Source: a virus
IMG/VR virus record: IMGVR_UViG_3300045970_000272
Location: 1 to 50,884 of that record
DNA: 50,884 nt
Direction: 5' to 3' (one strand)
The notes under the pieces were generated by a model. The model did no database searches and was not told the origin of the DNA. It saw only the letters and a list, made by a program, of their open reading frames with translations. Positions 40,601 to 47,584 of the stretch are shown piece after piece. A program made the position numbers and the translations under genes. Each line of letters opens with the position of its first letter. The first letter of the stretch is position 1.

Positions 40601-40838
40601 TTTCACCGAGGACGAGTTCCTCTACATCTCCGAACACCGCAGCATGGTCGAGTGGCATCGCTCCTTGATCAACCGCTACATCCAACTCAAGGTATACAAG
40701 CGTTGCGCAGTAAACCCAGAGGGCATGGAAATCGTGATGAATGCAGGCGGCGACGGTATCGAGGTTACTCCTGTACCAAAGACAGCTCCAACTGAGCCTG
40801 TCGCGGACGCAGCTCCAGCCGAATCACCCACTAAATAG
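40575..40838 (+). CDS. Hypothetical protein, 87 aa
   Basis: GAAAGGAAG precedes the ATG. The first 45 residues form helices (TEDEFLYISEHRSMVEWHRSLI), the middle is a short strand region, and the C-terminal 25 residues are Ala/Pro/Thr-rich. The last 15 bases overlap the end of the convergent HNH gene. No family is recognised. It completes the three-gene rightward cassette. Confidence 0.6.
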   Translation: MASQTKKYSFTEDEFLYISEHRSMVEWHRSLINRYIQLKVYKRCAVNPEGMEIVMNAGGDGIEVTPVPKTAPTEPVADAAPAESPTK

Positions 40839-41078
40839 TTTCTGGGTCGCCTCTTTATCAAATTCAATCTTGGTATGACATTCAATGCAAAGCAGTCGCC
40901 ATTGGGAACGATCCCAAAGCAACTCGTCGGGTTTGTCGTAGTACCACACCCGCTTGTGTAGGTGCGCAAAGGTAAGCCCGAACGTACCACCACATTTCTC
41001 GCAGTACATTAGGTCGTGGTCGATGCACCAACGCTTCATCTCCTCATTGGCTTTCTTGTTGATTTTGGTGCGGTTCAC
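40824..41078 (-). CDS. HNH endonuclease-like protein, 84 aa
   Basis: CEKCGG at about residue 26 is followed by FAHLHKR (His pair near residues 39-41), a WDRSQWRLLCIECHTKIE segment with CxxCH, and a Lys-rich end. This is the compact ligand arrangement of small phage HNH nucleases. Such proteins can act in packaging or in degrading host DNA. It is the last gene of the leftward group from 42931 and overlaps its upstream neighbour by ATGA. Confidence 0.68.
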   Translation of the reverse strand: MNRTKINKKANEEMKRWCIDHDLMYCEKCGGTFGLTFAHLHKRVWYYDKPDELLWDRSQWRLLCIECHTKIEFDKEATQKLFSG

Positions 41079-41371
41079 TGCTTGTTGGCTTTGTTCTTGC
41101 GCGTAACCGTGATAACCACCAGACCTTCCTTGCCCTTATTCCATTTCTTTACGCAGGTGAAAAGTATGTCCGTCTTGTGATCGTAGAGGTAGATGTCGTT
41201 TACAATCGACATTCCCAACGCTTCAAACTTAAACCCCCACAGCTCCTTGGGGAGTTCGGAGAGGGTGGAGTCGCGCCAAGCTTGCAACATCTCGGGCATC
41301 TTGATGCTGTAAAAGTCCGCCCGCTCCAACGCATGAGTCGTCCACACCGCCCGCTTGTTCTGTAGTGACAT
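41075..41371 (-). CDS. Hypothetical protein, 98 aa
   Basis: ATG 41371 has GGAGG five bases upstream and is chosen over an in-frame ATG at 41407. THALERADFYSIKMPEMLQAW near residue 12 and strands with YLYDHKTDILFTCVKK then LVVITVTRKNK give a small alpha/beta fold with the look of DUF4258/BrnT-type proteins, some of which are RNases. This resemblance is weak, and the function is not assigned. Confidence 0.55.
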   Translation of the reverse strand: MSLQNKRAVWTTHALERADFYSIKMPEMLQAWRDSTLSELPKELWGFKFEALGMSIVNDIYLYDHKTDILFTCVKKWNKGKEGLVVITVTRKNKANKQ

Positions 41372-41495
41372 TAGCCTCCATGATTGCAAACTTGTAGATG
41401 AAGTCATTGTATCCAGGCGTCACTAATCGGCGGTCGTCGCCAGACGCCAAGATTTCACCATTACCAAAATATCCTACTTTTATCCATTCGTTCAT
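41229..41495 (-). CDS. Hypothetical protein, 88 aa, with a long antiphase overlap
   Basis: The first 42 residues (opening MNEWIKVGYFGNGEILASGDD) look like a genuine protein, and the start overlaps the upstream stop (ATGA). The remaining part overlaps the next gene by 143 bases in another frame and has an unusual Gly/Ala/His composition that suggests it is a passenger of the other frame. It may be a fusion broken by a frameshift or a truncated gene. The tail is doubtful. Confidence 0.4.
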   Translation of the reverse strand: MNEWIKVGYFGNGEILASGDDRRLVTPGYNDFIYKFAIMEANVTTEQAGGVDDSCVGAGGLLQHQDARDVASLARLHPLRTPQGAVGV

Positions 41496-41743
41496 ATCTT
41501 GTTTATAACCTTATCACTTGGCACCAATTTGCCATCGACTAACTTCAAAATGGGGAATCGCGTGATGTCCCTTTTAATGATCCCGAGCCAGCGATCTAGT
41601 TCCTCAAGTGTTTCTGTGACCAAAATGGGAGAGTCCGCGTACGAGAGTTTGCCATTGTCGTCAAAGACTTCAAAAATACCGTAGTTATTGCCGATAGCTT
41701 TATCGGGATACTCAAGTTCAATGATTTGATAGTGCCATGTCAT
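41492..41743 (-). CDS. Hypothetical protein, 83 aa
   Basis: The product is a small alpha/beta protein opening MTWHYQIIELEYPDK, with a strand-rich first half (GIFEVFDDNGK) and a helix (ETLEELDRWLGIIKRDI). Both ends overlap neighbours by ATGA. The order resembles small phage accessory proteins, but no family is recognised. Confidence 0.6.
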   Translation of the reverse strand: MTWHYQIIELEYPDKAIGNNYGIFEVFDDNGKLSYADSPILVTETLEELDRWLGIIKRDITRFPILKLVDGKLVPSDKVINKI

Positions 41744-41943
41744 ATTAAATCCTGGACTTCATCGTCCTCTTTCAATTTTTTACTGCTGTAAATACCAAAG
41801 TCATGTGGCGCGGACGCGCACGCGGTGTTTTGGCGACCACAAATGTCGCAGGTGTCGGTCCACACGCCGAAGTAACGCTTGTGTTTGGTGTCCCGTTGGC
41901 GACCACAATCCAAACAGACGGTCAGAATGTCATCTACGCCCAT
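41740..41943 (-). CDS. Zinc-ribbon protein, 67 aa
   Basis: CLDCGR near residue 10 and CDICGR near residue 32 form a four-cysteine zinc ribbon, followed by an acidic helix. Similar two-knuckle proteins in phages may bind DNA or RNA polymerase. No specific function is assigned. It is tightly coupled to both neighbours. Confidence 0.65.
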   Translation of the reverse strand: MGVDDILTVCLDCGRQRDTKHKRYFGVWTDTCDICGRQNTACASAPHDFGIYSSKKLKEDDEVQDLI

Positions 41944-42494
41944 TCAGCCTCCTCGGAGTCCACTCCAAAGTGTTCGTCCACCATGCGCGTGAGCCGTTCT
42001 ACATCGGCAAACACAGCTTCGTATTCCTCTTTGGTCACGCTGGTCGACATTCGATAGGCGAGGCATTTGCGCTGGATCTCAAGGGCAAGCGTGCCGATCT
42101 CCGTACCTTGGAACACCTTGGGTATGTTGAAATTGAACAGGTGGTCGCCTGCGCCGTTGAACCAGATCGCGATGGCGTGGTTTTGGTCGAGGTCGCACTT
42201 CTTATAATCGTCCATCATCCTGGTCACGCGCTCGGCGTGCTTTGCAAACAGTATGAGGTTGTAAATGAACCCCGTACCAAACTCCGACTTGTCGGCGGTC
42301 GTGTTGCGTTTCATATGATCCTTTTCTTGAGTTAATTGATTTTCTTTAATTGCTCGACGGATACATCCTGCAGCGATATTGAGACGCCAACGTAGCACGC
42401 GAAGGTGTTCATCATCGTGCGGTTGATCTATCGCTTGGGTTATGTGGGTGAGTGCCTGATTAAGGACGATTTTGGTTATTAATTTTGATTTCAT
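41934..42494 (-). CDS. Hypothetical protein, 186 aa, with a probable internal start
   Basis: The full frame starts at 42494 with an ATGA overlap and gives a helical protein. An in-frame ATG at 42314 (residue 61) has GAAAAGGATC upstream and would make a 126-residue shorter form beginning MKRNTTADKSEF. The part after residue 75 contains a mixed helix/strand region (NHAIAIWFNGAGDHLFNF). The N-terminal 60 residues may be a separate helical domain or a second gene's product. No family is recognised. Confidence 0.55.
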   Translation of the reverse strand: MKSKLITKIVLNQALTHITQAIDQPHDDEHLRVLRWRLNIAAGCIRRAIKENQLTQEKDHMKRNTTADKSEFGTGFIYNLILFAKHAERVTRMMDDYKKCDLDQNHAIAIWFNGAGDHLFNFNIPKVFQGTEIGTLALEIQRKCLAYRMSTSVTKEEYEAVFADVERLTRMVDEHFGVDSEEAEWA

Positions 42495-42931
42495 ATCGTT
42501 TCTTTTACTTTGGCGACTAAATCTGTATTTATTATTCCAGACAGTTCGTTGTAAGTGTCATACTTTCCCTGCCACAACTCAAGCTCATTCAACGCCCGCG
42601 TGAGGATTTGCGCAAGCATATCTTTGTCGGAGAGTATTCTGTAGGTGGAATAGTAACCGCGAACGGGGCGGTCATCTATTCTCACCGTACAGTTTTGAAA
42701 GGCTTGCACCTTCCTGTGGTCGATAACAACGCGGACGCTGTTGATTATTTGGCGCGCCTCGTGAATTCTCCAGTTATCGGACGCAACGCCGTCGTCCCAA
42801 GTGAACTCGTTGTGAAGTGGGTGGAGTGACGAAGAAGCCTCCGCCACTAATACCTCTGGTTGGATACTCCCGTCCCGTTTCTCAATCTCAGAGAGTATCT
42901 GAACTTTAATTTCATTATTAGCTTTATTCAT
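42491..42931 (-). CDS. Hypothetical phage protein, 146 aa
   Basis: The central HPLHNEFTWDDGVASDNWRI and RQIINSVRVVI segments match a pattern I associate with unnamed phage early proteins. The C-terminus is helical. AATGGAGG precedes the start. It is the first gene left of the G-poor repeat region, so its promoter may lie within or at the edge of that region, but no clear promoter was seen. Confidence 0.6.
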   Translation of the reverse strand: MNKANNEIKVQILSEIEKRDGSIQPEVLVAEASSSLHPLHNEFTWDDGVASDNWRIHEARQIINSVRVVIDHRKVQAFQNCTVRIDDRPVRGYYSTYRILSDKDMLAQILTRALNELELWQGKYDTYNELSGIINTDLVAKVKETI

Positions 42932-43006
42932 AAAGCCTCCATTAATTATTATTTCAACACACCTCGCCTTGCCATATATTGACTTAACAATACTGACCGC
43001 GACTCA

Positions 43007-43736
43007 CCATAACTGCCACGTCATACCGCCCTATCCTCAACCCAACTCGACTCACCATTACTGCCACACCCTACCTGTCCATGTCCTCCACTACTCGACC
43101 CGACCCTCCCCAACTGCCAGACCATGACGCGCCACAATACACCGTGACTCACCCCTCCTTACCTCTGCGCACCACTACTGCCCTACCGCACCTCACATTT
43201 CCCCACCGAACAATCCGTACCATAACTCGACTCACCACTACTGCCGGTCCGTGCCTAACCAAGACTCACCCCGCACCCCTTACGTTGCGCCACCGCTCCT
43301 CACCGCTACAGCCTCAACGCTCCTATCCATGACTCAACTTTCCCCATCGTACCTTTCCATTACTGCCTAACCATAACTTACCGCTCTCAGACCTACCCCG
43401 ACATTCCATACCGACCAGTACACTCCTAACCTTTACTGCCATCCGTACCGCACAGACCTCGGCTCTCCATAACAACCGCGACACTCCACTACTGCCAAAC
43501 CAATCAAAACCAATCCCGTGCGGACCCCAACATAACATTCCTTTACTGCCGTCCCCGACGTTCCAGAACTATCCCACCTGTCCATAACAACCATAACTCA
43601 CCGTTACAGCCAAACCGTGACAACCTAATCAGACCTCGCCTCCCTCTCCATTACTGCCAAACCGAGACCCACCTGACCTCTCCCCACCTGACCAAATTAC
43701 ACCAAAACATTACGCGCCCTCCGGACCATTACTGCC
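43007..43736. repeat. Array of degenerate CCATTACTGCC repeats in an 837-base non-coding region
   Basis: Twelve copies of CC-N-N-TAC-(T/A)-GCC or close variants start at 43007, 43055, 43172, 43235, 43303, 43357, 43430, 43486, 43540, 43601, 43648 and 43726, with a partial one near 43109. Steps are mostly 47-78 bases. Further CCATAAC(A/T) units lie between. The + strand is very poor in G; read on the minus strand it shows GG at intervals of about 5 or 9 bases. ACTCGACTCACC precedes two copies. The gap spans 42932-43768 between two leftward genes and holds no believable gene. It may be a replication origin, a binding array or a structured leftward RNA. Confidence 0.7.
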
Positions 43737-43741
43737 ACGAA

Positions 43742-43763
43742 GGAGGGGTGGGCAGCCCCCTCC
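43742..43763 (-). terminator. GC-rich hairpin after the 43769 gene
   Basis: GGAGGGG (43742-43748) pairs with CCCCTCC (43757-43763) around an 8-base loop, five bases past the stop of the leftward gene. There is no U run on the minus strand (TTCGTGG follows), so termination may be partial. It separates the gene from the repeat region. Confidence 0.45.
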
Positions 43764-43768
43764 ACAAT

Positions 43769-44440
43769 TTATGAGGATTTCACCTCAAACGTACCCGAAT
43801 CTCCATCTCTCTCAGGTCGCCATTCGCCGAGTCCTTGTGAGAAACCCGCCGTTTGAATCAGATTTGCAATCTGTTCTGGTGAGAATAAGTCTGCATTGAA
43901 ACGGATAACTAGAGCCATGCTCCAATTACGAACCGCTCCACGGTAGCGCAAGTCTGCGCTTCCCATGCCGACCCGAACCATGTCCTCCCGAAGGATAACT
44001 TGGCTGGTTTTGGGGTCGTATGCGAACACGTTTTCACCCTTTTCACCATTCGCCATTTCTGGCTTCTTAGCTGGTTTGAACGGTTTGCCGTCAATTAAGA
44101 CGCGCACCAAGCCGTCTTGATCTCCTTTGATGAAGATCGCGCCACGGATCATGGTCATTTTCAAACCTTCTATCGACCGAGCTGCTCCAACTACCGCCTG
44201 TTTGATTGCCAAAGCTGGGAAGCAGATGTAGCCTTCTTGGTCGTAGTAGAAACTAGCCAAGTATTCTTCAATGGGGTTACGCACGCCGTGGGGTTGTTTG
44301 ACCCTTTTAGCTTGCTTGGCTCGGATCATTTCCTTTGCTTTCTCTGACCACTTGTGAAAGATGATCGGACTGACACTGGCGATTTCGAGCTGCATTGTTT
44401 GAATATTTGGTGCTGGAATTACTATGTTTGTTTCTGGCAT
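43769..44440 (-). CDS. Conserved-looking phage protein with GEWRPE-type end, 223 aa
   Basis: The order SPIIFHKWSEKAKEMI near residue 25, FPALAIKQAVVGAA near residue 75, VRVGMGSADLRYRG near residue 150 and GEWRPERDGDSGTF near the C-terminus matches a family of early phage proteins of unnamed function. The strand/helix order and glycine-rich ends recall RRM/RAMP-like RNA-binding folds, but that is only an impression. It is probably produced early with the other leftward genes. Confidence 0.6.
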   Translation of the reverse strand: MPETNIVIPAPNIQTMQLEIASVSPIIFHKWSEKAKEMIRAKQAKRVKQPHGVRNPIEEYLASFYYDQEGYICFPALAIKQAVVGAARSIEGLKMTMIRGAIFIKGDQDGLVRVLIDGKPFKPAKKPEMANGEKGENVFAYDPKTSQVILREDMVRVGMGSADLRYRGAVRNWSMALVIRFNADLFSPEQIANLIQTAGFSQGLGEWRPERDGDSGTFEVKSS

Positions 44441-44478
44441 AAATTGTTAATTCACCACCTTTCAATTGATCGGTTCAT

Positions 44479-44766
44479 TTATGATTCCGATTTATCTGTG
44501 AGTGCCTTTTGGTGTAGGTGGCAGTGCCGTGTGGCGATCACCTCGAGGTCTTTGAGTATTTCCATGATGGGCGGAATGATGTCGTTTGGAAGTTCAAACT
44601 TGGCGTCCTCGCGCCAACCGTCCGTGCTGATGGAGTATGTGGTAATTGTTTGACCGCCGTCTGTCATGAGGGCGATGGACGCCTCTACTTCGGGCTTGTC
44701 CTCGTTCAACTTCACCCCAAACGACACGATGCGCGCGTTGGTGATGTTTATGTTAATCTTTCTCAT
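44479..44766 (-). CDS. Hypothetical protein, 95 aa
   Basis: ATG 44766 has AAGGGG upstream and is preferred to the in-frame codon at 44802. The protein is strand-rich (MRKININITNARIVSFGV) with a later helix (IIPPIMEILKDLEVIATRH). No family is recognised. It lies between two larger leftward genes with 38-44 base gaps. Confidence 0.6.
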   Translation of the reverse strand: MRKININITNARIVSFGVKLNEDKPEVEASIALMTDGGQTITTYSISTDGWREDAKFELPNDIIPPIMEILKDLEVIATRHCHLHQKALTDKSES

Positions 44767-44810
44767 AGTCCCCTTAATTGATAAAGCTGGTGGGGCAGTC
44801 ACCAGTTTAA

Positions 44811-45275
44811 TTAATCTTCGTCGTTTTGTTCTTCGCGTGCAGCAAGTTCCTCTCGAACTTGTTTGCCGATCTCGGCTTTGTTAGCCTGGAACATAAACTC
44901 GCAAATCATTCGTATGCCAGATGAGGTCATTCTGAGATCGCTCTCCATGTAACCCATCTCAATCATTGCGATAACGTCTGCGTCTAAGAACTTCTTCTGT
45001 AGATTTGATGCCATGTTTTCTTTCACCTCCGTTCCTATTGGTTTCAAGTTATTGAATAAATCGTTGATTTCTGCATGGAAAGGAAAGGGGTACGATTGGC
45101 GCGCAGTGAAGGCTCCTGCGGAGTATTGGCGCAACTTCTCACGGGTGATGTACTCCTCTTTCTTGCGCCGTAGGGCGTCGTCGTAAAGTTTGGTGATGCG
45201 CGCAGCGCACTGCTCGCTCGTAGGTCCACCCTCGCTGTAACCCAGGGTCGAATTAAACTCGTCACTTAATGCCAT
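44811..45275 (-). CDS. Hypothetical protein, 154 aa, with a strong internal ribosome site
   Basis: The frame starts at 45275 with AAGGAG upstream and gives a helical protein. An internal in-frame ATG at 45014 (residue 88) is preceded by GGAGGTGA, a near-perfect ribosome site, and would give a 67-residue form (MASNLQKKFLDADVIAMIEMG and on). Both forms may be made. The C-terminal tail is acidic (EEQNDED). No family is recognised. Confidence 0.55.
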   Translation of the reverse strand: MALSDEFNSTLGYSEGGPTSEQCAARITKLYDDALRRKKEEYITREKLRQYSAGAFTARQSYPFPFHAEINDLFNNLKPIGTEVKENMASNLQKKFLDADVIAMIEMGYMESDLRMTSSGIRMICEFMFQANKAEIGKQVREELAAREEQNDED

Positions 45276-45537
45276 CTTTGACTCCTTGTGTGATAATTTT
45301 TGATGCTCTCCACGTTATATCCTTGATGTAGGTGTCGCCAAACTCCCAGCGACCGTCCGTGAGGGGGGACTTGGCTGCAACGAACCAGCGTGCGTAGGGG
45401 TTGTTGGCTTCACCGCGCGGTCCTTGGTACTTTTTGAGGACGCGCCACTCCCAACCGTTTACCTCATCGACCCAAATCTCGTAGGGGTCGTCGACTTTGC
45501 GTGTCTTACCGCAGAGGTTCTTTTCATGCTTGCCCAT
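45262..45537 (-). CDS. Hypothetical protein, 91 aa
   Basis: ATG 45537 has GGAAGGG upstream and is chosen over an in-frame ATG at 45552, which lies close to the predicted transcription start. The product is basic and Trp-rich (VNGWEWRVLKKYQGP, ARWFVAAKSP), with a mixed strand pattern. It is the first gene after a promoter with an operator-like site. The function is unknown. Confidence 0.6.
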   Translation of the reverse strand: MGKHEKNLCGKTRKVDDPYEIWVDEVNGWEWRVLKKYQGPRGEANNPYARWFVAAKSPLTDGRWEFGDTYIKDITWRASKIITQGVKDGIK

Positions 45538-45563
45538 TTTTATCCCTTCCATTCATTTTCTGG

Positions 45564-45601
45564 AGTGTACCTCTTTATGGGGTAAATGTCCACTTTACCC
45601 A
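45564..45601 (-). promoter_or_regulatory. Leftward promoter with operator-like site (site A)
   Basis: On the minus strand TGGACA (45592-45587), 17 bases and TACACT (45569-45564) form a good sigma70-like promoter. AAATGTCCACTTTACCCA (45584-45601, + strand) overlaps the -35 and is the fifth copy of the shared site, with one base missing. GGGTAAA and TTTACCC flank it as an inverted repeat. Confidence 0.65.
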
Positions 45602-45607
45602 CAAGAA

Positions 45608-45625
45608 AGCCCCCAAGTGGGGGCT
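45608..45625 (-). terminator. Rho-independent terminator (leftward)
   Basis: AGCCCCC (45608-45614) pairs with GGGGGCT (45619-45625) around a 4-base loop, and on the minus strand TTTCTTGT follows. It ends the short transcript carrying the two genes at 45632-46146, just before the next promoter. Confidence 0.75.
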
Positions 45626-45631
45626 GTCTGG

Positions 45632-45913
45632 TTATTTCATTCTAAATCGTAAGGATTTATGCGTCTTTTTGGTCGCAACACCGTCGGCTTGTTCTTGTAG
45701 CTTGATCTCGGCGAGGTCAGCTTCGAGTTTTGCAACTCGCTCAGAATAGACGTATGCAACGCTATCTGCTAGGTAGAACGTACCGTACTCTTTCCTTACT
45801 GGTTCCTCGTGGCGCGCAACGTACGCTTCCAGTCGGGGTTTCAACAACTCCTGGGCGTGCTTTGCTGCCTTCTCGGCGCGGTATAACTTGTTGTATTGAG
45901 CGTAGATGTCCAT
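45632..45913 (-). CDS. Coiled-coil protein, 93 aa
   Basis: Most of the protein is predicted helix with heptad-like spacing (residues 5-35 and 55-75), Lys/Glu/Ala-rich, with a short basic C-terminal tail. A central YGTFYLADSVAYVY segment may be strand. It follows the upstream gene by two bases. It is an early leftward gene of unknown role. Confidence 0.6.
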   Translation of the reverse strand: MDIYAQYNKLYRAEKAAKHAQELLKPRLEAYVARHEEPVRKEYGTFYLADSVAYVYSERVAKLEADLAEIKLQEQADGVATKKTHKSLRFRMK

Positions 45914-45915
45914 AT

Positions 45916-46146
45916 TTACTCCAATTGTACCCAGGGTTCACCGCTGGGGTAAAAAATAATGCCTCTCACGATTCGGTTGGACGGTCGTTTTGGTCTGTTT
46001 GGTAGGGTTAATGTCCCTACTCCGCAGTCAACCAGTTCAACGTGGTGGAGAGAGTTTCCCTCCTCGTCCGAGGACATAAAGACCTCGCAACCAGGATACT
46101 TTTTGGCGAGATTTGCTATCTCGTTGGCGTAGTATTCGAGCAACAT
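45916..46146 (-). CDS. Hypothetical protein, 76 aa
   Basis: ATG 46146 has a strong AGGAAGG upstream; a TTG at 46209 in frame lies within a palindrome and is not used here. The product starts with a helix (MLLEYYANEIANLAKKYPG) and continues with strands, a compact alpha/beta fold. It is the first leftward gene after the divergent control region. Confidence 0.6.
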   Translation of the reverse strand: MLLEYYANEIANLAKKYPGCEVFMSSDEEGNSLHHVELVDCGVGTLTLPNRPKRPSNRIVRGIIFYPSGEPWVQLE

Positions 46147-46194
46147 AAGTTTCCTTCCTAAAAGGATAGATTTTAATGGGTTGTTAATGTGCCT

Positions 46195-46378
46195 TGCTTG
46201 GCGTGCCAAGCATAGTCACGACATTACCATAACTATAGGACTAAAGTCAAGCTATTCTCCAGATGTGCCACGCAGCGCAAAGGGGTAGTTTACAGCGTAC
46301 CAAGCTAATGTTACATTTGGTTGTATGCTTGGGCTTCACAATCGGGTATAACGTAGTGGAAAGGGTTACAATTCACCT
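46195..46378. promoter_or_regulatory. Divergent control region with palindrome and promoters
   Basis: This gap separates the leftward and rightward arms. On the minus strand TTGACT, 18 bases and TAATGT form a likely early promoter. TGCTTGGC and GCCAAGCA (46195-46212) make an 8-bp-arm palindrome near the expected start of that message, a possible operator. On the + strand TATAAC (46347-46352) is a -10-like element 27 bases before the methyltransferase ATG, with only a weak -35. No gene of useful size was seen. Confidence 0.5.
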
Positions 46379-47584
46379 ATGAACAAAGATATGCGTCCGA
46401 TTAGTAGTTTGACTCTGTGGGACAAGAACCCCAGGTCAATCTCCAAAGAATCATTTGAGTCCCTCAAGAACAAAATCAAACGCTGGGGTCAGTTCAAACC
46501 GCTGTTAATGACTCCCGAGGGGATCATCATTGGTGGCAACATGAGGTTGCGCGCGTACAAGGAGCTGGGTATCAGCGAGGCGTGGGTGTCCGAGATCCAC
46601 CCCAAGGGTGAGGCTGAGATGATTGAGATTGCGTTGGCGGACAACGAACTCGCAGGTCGCTGGGACAGGGACGCTTTGGCAGAATTGGTGTACGGCTACA
46701 AAGACGAGATCAATTTGGGCGACTACCAGCTAGACTTAGGCAAGCCTGCCGACTTAAACCAACTCCTTTCACAGTACGGTCCCTCCGCCGAGGAGGACGA
46801 AGTGCCTGAGGTGTCCGATGAACCGCCCGTGTCGGTACGCGGTGAAATCTACGAACTCGGTCAGCACCGCTTAATGTGTGGCGACTCCTGTTCGTTGGAC
46901 GACGTAACCCTGTTGATGGACGGCAAGAAAGCTGACATGGTTTTCACTGACCCTCCCTACAACGTCAACTACGGCGAAACAATGAAGGACGAGCTGCGTG
47001 GCGGTAACCGCACGATCATGAACGACAACATGGGCGACGCTTTCCCTCAATTCTTAAACGATGTGTGCGTCAACTTGGTCATGTTTACCAAGGGCGCGAT
47101 TTACATTTGTATGTCCTCCTCTGAACTGACCACCCTCAAGGAAGCCTTTGTCAGCGCAGGTGGGCATTGGTCAACTTTCCTTATTTGGGTCAAGAACACA
47201 TTCACAATGGGACGCTCCGACTACCAACGCCAGTACGAGCCTATTTTGTACGGGTGGAAAGAGGGTACGGATCGTTACTGGTGCGGTGCGCGCGACCAGG
47301 GCGACATCTGGGAGGTCAACCGACCCACCAAGAATGATTTGCACCCCACCATGAAACCGTTGGAACTGTGCGAGCGCGCTATCAAGAACTCGTCCAAGAC
47401 TGAGGACATCGTGTTGGATCTATTCTTAGGCTCAGGCTCTACGCTGATCGCTGCGGAACAGACGGGGCGCGTGTGCTTTGGTATGGAACTCGATCCCAAA
47501 TACTGCGATGTGATACGTAAGCGTTATGCAAAATACATGAACAAGGAGGAAGAATGGCAGACACTAACTCCCAAACTCGCATAG
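46379..47584 (+). CDS. ParB-domain/DNA methyltransferase fusion (beta class N6-adenine or N4-cytosine)
   Basis: The first 110 residues are a ParB-like domain (KIKRWGQFKPLLMTPEGII, GGNMRLRA at 52-59). Residues about 155-390 are a methyltransferase with motif IV DPPY at 191-194 and motif I FLGSGST at about 349-355, the order of beta-class enzymes, plus the HPTMKPLEL segment. Such fusions modify phage DNA, often to escape host restriction. No restriction partner is present. It overlaps the S-adenosylmethionine synthetase gene by 31 bases, so cofactor supply and use are coupled. Confidence 0.85.
   Translation: MNKDMRPISSLTLWDKNPRSISKESFESLKNKIKRWGQFKPLLMTPEGIIIGGNMRLRAYKELGISEAWVSEIHPKGEAEMIEIALADNELAGRWDRDALAELVYGYKDEINLGDYQLDLGKPADLNQLLSQYGPSAEEDEVPEVSDEPPVSVRGEIYELGQHRLMCGDSCSLDDVTLLMDGKKADMVFTDPPYNVNYGETMKDELRGGNRTIMNDNMGDAFPQFLNDVCVNLVMFTKGAIYICMSSSELTTLKEAFVSAGGHWSTFLIWVKNTFTMGRSDYQRQYEPILYGWKEGTDRYWCGARDQGDIWEVNRPTKNDLHPTMKPLELCERAIKNSSKTEDIVLDLFLGSGSTLIAAEQTGRVCFGMELDPKYCDVIRKRYAKYMNKEEEWQTLTPKLA

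Noticed and set aside
43081-43538. Open frames on both strands across the repeat region (83 and 71 codons)
   Set aside because: Their composition simply follows the C-rich or G-rich strand (Pro/Thr/His or Gly/Trp/Arg), they lack ribosome sites and they show no domain pattern.
43007-43736. The repeat array as a CRISPR locus
   Set aside because: Repeats are only about 11 bases and degenerate, the intervals vary widely, and the intervening sequence shares the same biased composition. No cas gene is nearby.
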